Origin: JBKPNX01 sp046732855
GTDB taxonomy: Bacteria > Pseudomonadota > Alphaproteobacteria > Geminicoccales > Geminicoccaceae
Direction: 5' to 3'
Assembly: GCA_046732855.1 (NCBI GenBank)
Contig: JBKPNX010000080.1
Span: 1-8,165, forward strand
Length of the DNA: 8,165 bases
How positions within the stretch are numbered: position 1 is the stretch's first letter; the number at the start of each line of letters is the position of its first letter. The notes under the pieces were generated by a model, which was not told where the DNA came from, searched no databases, and saw only the letters and a list, made by a program, of their open reading frames with translations. Below, in pieces: positions 6,171-8,165 of this stretch. A program made the translations under genes and the position numbers.

Positions 6171-6175
6171 TCAAG

Positions 6176-6541
6176 CTACTGTTTTGCAAACAGGACGTTT
6201 GCGGAGATATCCGAAATCCAGCGCCCTCTTAGGACCTCGCCCTGATCCTGCAGGATGAAGTTGTCTGGAGCTTTGAAAAAGCCTCCAGAAACGATCTCGC
6301 AATAGATGACCACCTTCTCCGAGCGGAGCACGCGGCATGTCTCGAGGGCGCTGTCCCCGAGCGGCGAAAAGACGCTCAGCCGTGCCTCGCAACTCGTATC
6401 GTCGATCGCCTTCTCGACTATGAAGATCCCGGTGTAGCCGTCCTCACTCGTCACATACCAGGGCCCGCTCAGCCCGCACGCGCTAGTTCCGGACGGGGAG
6501 AGCGCCCAGGCCAAAAACAAGATCCCGAGCAGGCGCTGCAT
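6176..6541 (-). CDS. Small secreted hypothetical protein with signal peptide (121 aa)
   Basis: The N-terminus MQRLLGILFLAWALSPSGTSA is a typical Sec signal peptide (basic residue, hydrophobic core, small residues), with cleavage expected near residue 21. The mature part of about 100 residues has four cysteines (22, 51, 69, 81), which could form two disulfides in the periplasm. Its beta-rich pattern (GPWYVTSEDGYTGIFIVEK ... GEVLRGRWI) recalls small lipocalin-like or beta-barrel secreted proteins, but no family is recognised. There is no lipobox, since Thr stands at position -3 before Cys22. The ribosome binding site is weak. Remnants of the same repeat family flank it on both sides (6027-6170 and 6661-6750), which is unusual. 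Confidence 0.7.
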   Translation of the reverse strand: MQRLLGILFLAWALSPSGTSACGLSGPWYVTSEDGYTGIFIVEKAIDDTSCEARLSVFSPLGDSALETCRVLRSEKVVIYCEIVSGGFFKAPDNFILQDQGEVLRGRWISDISANVLFAKQ

Positions 6542-6620
6542 GGGTTTCGGTCGAACAGTGATGTGGAAGCGTTGACGATACCATGTCGTGCATGCGGTGT
6601 GCTGTTCTTCTGTGTCGCGG

Positions 6621-6643
6621 GCCGAGCCGGGGCCTCGGCCCCG
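6621..6643. repeat. GC-rich alternative hairpins
   Basis: Two competing stems overlap: GCCGAG with CTCGGC (6621-6639, 7-base loop), and CGGGGCC with GGCCCCG (6628-6643, 2-base loop). No T-tract follows. They lie between the repeat relic and the secreted-protein gene. The role is unknown, and chance structure in GC-rich DNA is possible. Confidence 0.3.
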
Positions 6644-6660
6644 AGTGAGAGCAACCGACC

Positions 6661-6750
6661 TCAGGCTGCCTCCTCACAACCGAAGCCCGCGCACGCCGTG
6701 ATCAGGAGGCCCTGCACCTGCTCCTGGCGCACCGGCCTCAGCCCGGCGAA
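6661..6750 (-). pseudogene. Second relic of the small repeated gene family (contains motif copy 2)
   Basis: A 29-codon open stretch between two TGA codons, with no start. It reads FAGLRPVRQEQVQGLLI, then TACAGFGCEEAA. The middle matches copy 1 (PVRQEQAQGILVAA) residue by residue with conservative changes. Another frame just upstream reads HARAVIRRAEAG, which could be the displaced N-terminal part after a frameshift. The 266-base gap holding it (6542-6807) has no other gene-like content. Confidence 0.4.
6694..6735 (-). repeat. Dispersed 42-base motif, copy 2
   Basis: On the minus strand this encodes PVRQEQVQGLLITA. It matches copy 1 at 34 of 42 bases and copy 3 at 31 of 42 by eye, without gaps. 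The differences from copy 1 are mostly third-position or conservative codon changes, as expected if the ancestor was a protein-coding gene. Confidence 0.55.
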
Positions 6751-6807
6751 TCACCGCCCGGGCATGCCGACTTTGGCTTGACTCTCTAAAGAGCAGCCAT
6801 CGTCGTT

Positions 6808-7299
6808 CTAACCGGCTGCCGTCTGCCCCGCCCGTAGTTCGGAGGGAAGCAGGCGACTCTTCTCCTTGGGATCGATGCGGATCTCCGCGCGCCGCGTCAG
6901 CGTCCGGATGCCGTTCAGCACATCCTGGCTCGTGATACTCGGATTCTCCGACCGTGCGGCTGCCAGGATTTCGTCACGACGCGCCTGGCCTCTAGACGCT
7001 ATGAGCCTATGGATGCAACGCTGGACCGTGGTGGCCTTAGGTGCGGCACCGTTGGGTTTCGCCTTCCGCTGCTGCACCTTCTGGCGCTTCAGTACTGCAC
7101 GTTGACGGACGTCTGAAGCAGCTGTCCTTGCGGGCGCCTCGAGCGAGGCGGGAGCCTCCTTCAATGGCTTGGCCAGATCTTCACCGGCGATCTTCTCGAT
7201 TTCGACGAGTGCGGACTGCGCGCCATCGCGATACCCACGCTCGTAAGCAAGTCGCGTCAGCTCTTCGATATGCCGACGCACTTTCTTCTTCAGCTCCAT
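6808..7299 (-). CDS. Basic hypothetical protein, possible winged-helix C-terminus (163 aa)
   Basis: Not a named family that I recognise. The order is a charged N-terminal helix (MELKKKVRRHIEELTRLAYE, 1-20), a short GYRDGAQ-containing helix, an Ala/Pro-rich region (45-62), a strongly basic linker (VLKRQKVQQRKAKP, 69-82), and a compact helical C-terminus (91-147). In that last part TVQRCIHRLI, RRDEILAAA, TSQDVLNGIRTL and AEIRIDP resemble three helices and a wing. DNA binding is a reasonable inference but unproven. The start at 7299 is fixed by GGAGG five bases upstream; the frame stays open to an alternative start at 7410, inside the lipoprotein gene, which has no such support. It begins 77 bases after the lipoprotein stop and may share its transcript. 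Confidence 0.7.
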   Translation of the reverse strand: MELKKKVRRHIEELTRLAYERGYRDGAQSALVEIEKIAGEDLAKPLKEAPASLEAPARTAASDVRQRAVLKRQKVQQRKAKPNGAAPKATTVQRCIHRLIASRGQARRDEILAAARSENPSITSQDVLNGIRTLTRRAEIRIDPKEKSRLLPSELRAGQTAAG

Positions 7300-7304
7300 G
7301 TCTT

Positions 7305-7309
7305 CCTCC
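7305..7309 (-). promoter_or_regulatory. Ribosome binding site of the basic winged-helix-like protein
   Basis: GGAGG on the minus strand, five bases before the ATG at 7299. It decides for this start over the upstream in-frame one at 7410, which would overlap the end of the lipoprotein gene. Confidence 0.7.
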
Positions 7310-7376
7310 GCAAAGGTTGCGTGGCACTCAGGTTCAAAGTGTCGGTGCGGCCGCGCCCAATATGATCGGCCGGTCA

Positions 7377-8084
7377 CTAACGTGCGTGCGCCTGCGCCGA
7401 CTGGGCCCACGACACCACAGAGTCGGAAAGAGAATAGAGAGAGGCCTTAGATCCGTCTGGCAATTCGTAGGTATCGCTCATGATACGTAGGACGCGCTCG
7501 CGATACACCTCGGGTTGGGAGCTGTAGGGGTCCGCAATACCGTCGACCCACCGGTTAACTGCCTCGACCACAGGAACTCCACTTGTGCGGTCATCGCGGT
7601 ACCGATCAGTGTCCTCGCGGTAGTTATCGGACGAAGCTAGCTGATCGGCCACAAAATCCACCGCCTCGGCCCGGTCGCGGAACACGAGGAAGCGGTCGCT
7701 GGTGCCCATCTCGGGGCATTCCAGCACCCAAAAATCGCGCTCCTCTCCCGAAACACCGGGCGAGTACTTCCATCCCAGAACGTTGTTGGTGTTCTCCGCC
7801 AGCCGCGTCCAGCCGTACGCCGATTCGAGGATTGCCATAGCCGTAAGCGCAGTGGCGGGCACGCCATGACGTTCTTCGGCCGTGATCGCAAGCGTCCCCA
7901 CCTCCTCGATGAACGCCCTCTTTTCGGCTGCCGTCGGATGCCCCGGCTGGGGGGCGTCGCAGCCCCAGGCTACAGAGCTGTCGGTGACAGGGGCTTGCGA
8001 GCTCGAACGGTCGCCCTCGACACCCGAGCAACCGGCGAGCATAAAAACAAGTACGAGCGGAACTGCCGAGCGGCGCTCATCCAT
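7377..8084 (-). CDS. Lipoprotein with glucosaminidase domain (GH73-like peptidoglycan hydrolase)
   Basis: A probable cell-wall hydrolase that cuts N-acetylglucosamine linkages of peptidoglycan, anchored by lipid in the envelope. The 235-aa protein starts with a lipoprotein signal, VPLVLVFMLAGC, with lipobox LAGC and lipidated Cys19. After a Ser-rich linker the glucosaminidase fold runs from about residue 50. AILESAYGWTRLA (84-96) carries the expected catalytic Glu87, followed by the family's Asn-Asn block NTNNVLGWKY (98-107). FLVFRDRAEAVDFVADQL (132-149) is the usual helix after the core. The start at 8084 has GGGAGGGG three bases before it; an upstream frame to 8129 lacks such support. The first residue of the Asn-Asn block onward differs from the FlgJ pattern (NNLFGIK), so it is a divergent member. 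Activity and target are inferred from the family. Confidence 0.85.
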   Translation of the reverse strand: MDERRSAVPLVLVFMLAGCSGVEGDRSSSQAPVTDSSVAWGCDAPQPGHPTAAEKRAFIEEVGTLAITAEERHGVPATALTAMAILESAYGWTRLAENTNNVLGWKYSPGVSGEERDFWVLECPEMGTSDRFLVFRDRAEAVDFVADQLASSDNYREDTDRYRDDRTSGVPVVEAVNRWVDGIADPYSSQPEVYRERVLRIMSDTYELPDGSKASLYSLSDSVVSWAQSAQAHAR

Positions 8085-8165
8085 GTTCCCCTCCCGTTTT
8101 GGTTGACTGCTGCCTGCAACGCTCCGCAAGTGCGCCTAGTTCCGCTGGTTTGCTGCCACGTGACG
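8085..8165 (-). promoter_or_regulatory. Upstream region of the lipoprotein gene, with its ribosome binding site
   Basis: The strong ribosome binding site GGGAGGGG lies at 8088-8095 and decides the start at 8084. In the remaining bases to the window edge I see no clear -35/-10 pair and no part of another gene. Confidence 0.4.

Larger units (their letters stand above)
5677..6175 (-). other. Remnant-rich stretch without an intact gene
   Basis: About 500 bases with pieces of coding-like sequence in three minus-strand frames. From high to low coordinates these are an ORF relic at 6027-6170 (LELAREHVGTGR, then the dispersed motif, then GVLEAHFGYG); a second frame at about 5940-6045 reading GLLKEACATLGDRFRIGEQ and TATAEAV; and the HupE/UreJ-like fragment at 5823-5936. 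The second piece faintly recalls a cyclic-nucleotide-binding (Crp-type) domain strand, but too weakly for a call. Below about 5822 no coding pattern is recognised until the 63-aa gene. Several truncated genes seem to lie side by side. Confidence 0.45.

Noticed and set aside
1..8165. CRISPR arrays, tRNA/rRNA genes, intact insertion sequences, toxin-antitoxin or defence modules
   Set aside because: Looked for on both strands; no regular repeats, cloverleaf-like sequences, transposase motifs or recognised defence domains were seen.

Overview
The window looks like a piece of a high-GC proteobacterial chromosome, most likely an alphaproteobacterium. The signs are strongly GC-biased third codon positions, clear GGAGG-type ribosome binding sites, a GcvA-type LysR regulator, and many short Rhizobiales/Rhodospirillales-style hypothetical genes. 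No rRNA, tRNA, CRISPR array or intact transposase was found. The taxonomic guess is inference only.

Left part (1-2991): an ordinary LysR-controlled metabolic locus. On the minus strand lie the N-terminal end of a short-chain dehydrogenase/reductase (SDR), cut by the window edge, and an intact FAD-linked oxidase of the berberine-bridge-enzyme type. A LysR regulator is divergent from the oxidase on the plus strand. The intergenic region between oxidase and regulator carries a perfect 9-bp inverted repeat that could be the operator.

Middle (2992-6175): an accessory, decaying region, with every recognisable gene on the minus strand. It starts with a 555-base non-coding stretch holding one strong stem-loop. 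Then come a helical hypothetical protein (163 aa), an interrupted small ORF whose stop overlaps that gene's start as ATGA, a dihydrofolate-reductase-like (RibD C-terminal family) gene broken by three apparent indels, two small hypothetical proteins (74 and 63 aa), and a stretch of remnants that includes a HupE/UreJ-like fragment.

Right part (6176-8165): minus-strand genes for a small secreted cysteine-containing protein, a basic protein with a possible winged-helix C-terminus, and a lipoprotein with a glucosaminidase (GH73-like) domain. The last two may be co-transcribed.

The least expected signal is a diverged sequence of about 42 bases, present three times on the minus strand (354-395, 6081-6122, 6694-6735). 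In each copy it reads as a variant of P-V-R-[QE]-E-x(4)-[IL]-x-[IV]-[AT]-A in an ORF fragment without a convincing start. It looks like remnants of a repeated small gene family. No complete new defence, mobile or biosynthetic system could be supported; the rest of the interest lies in gene decay and small unknown proteins.
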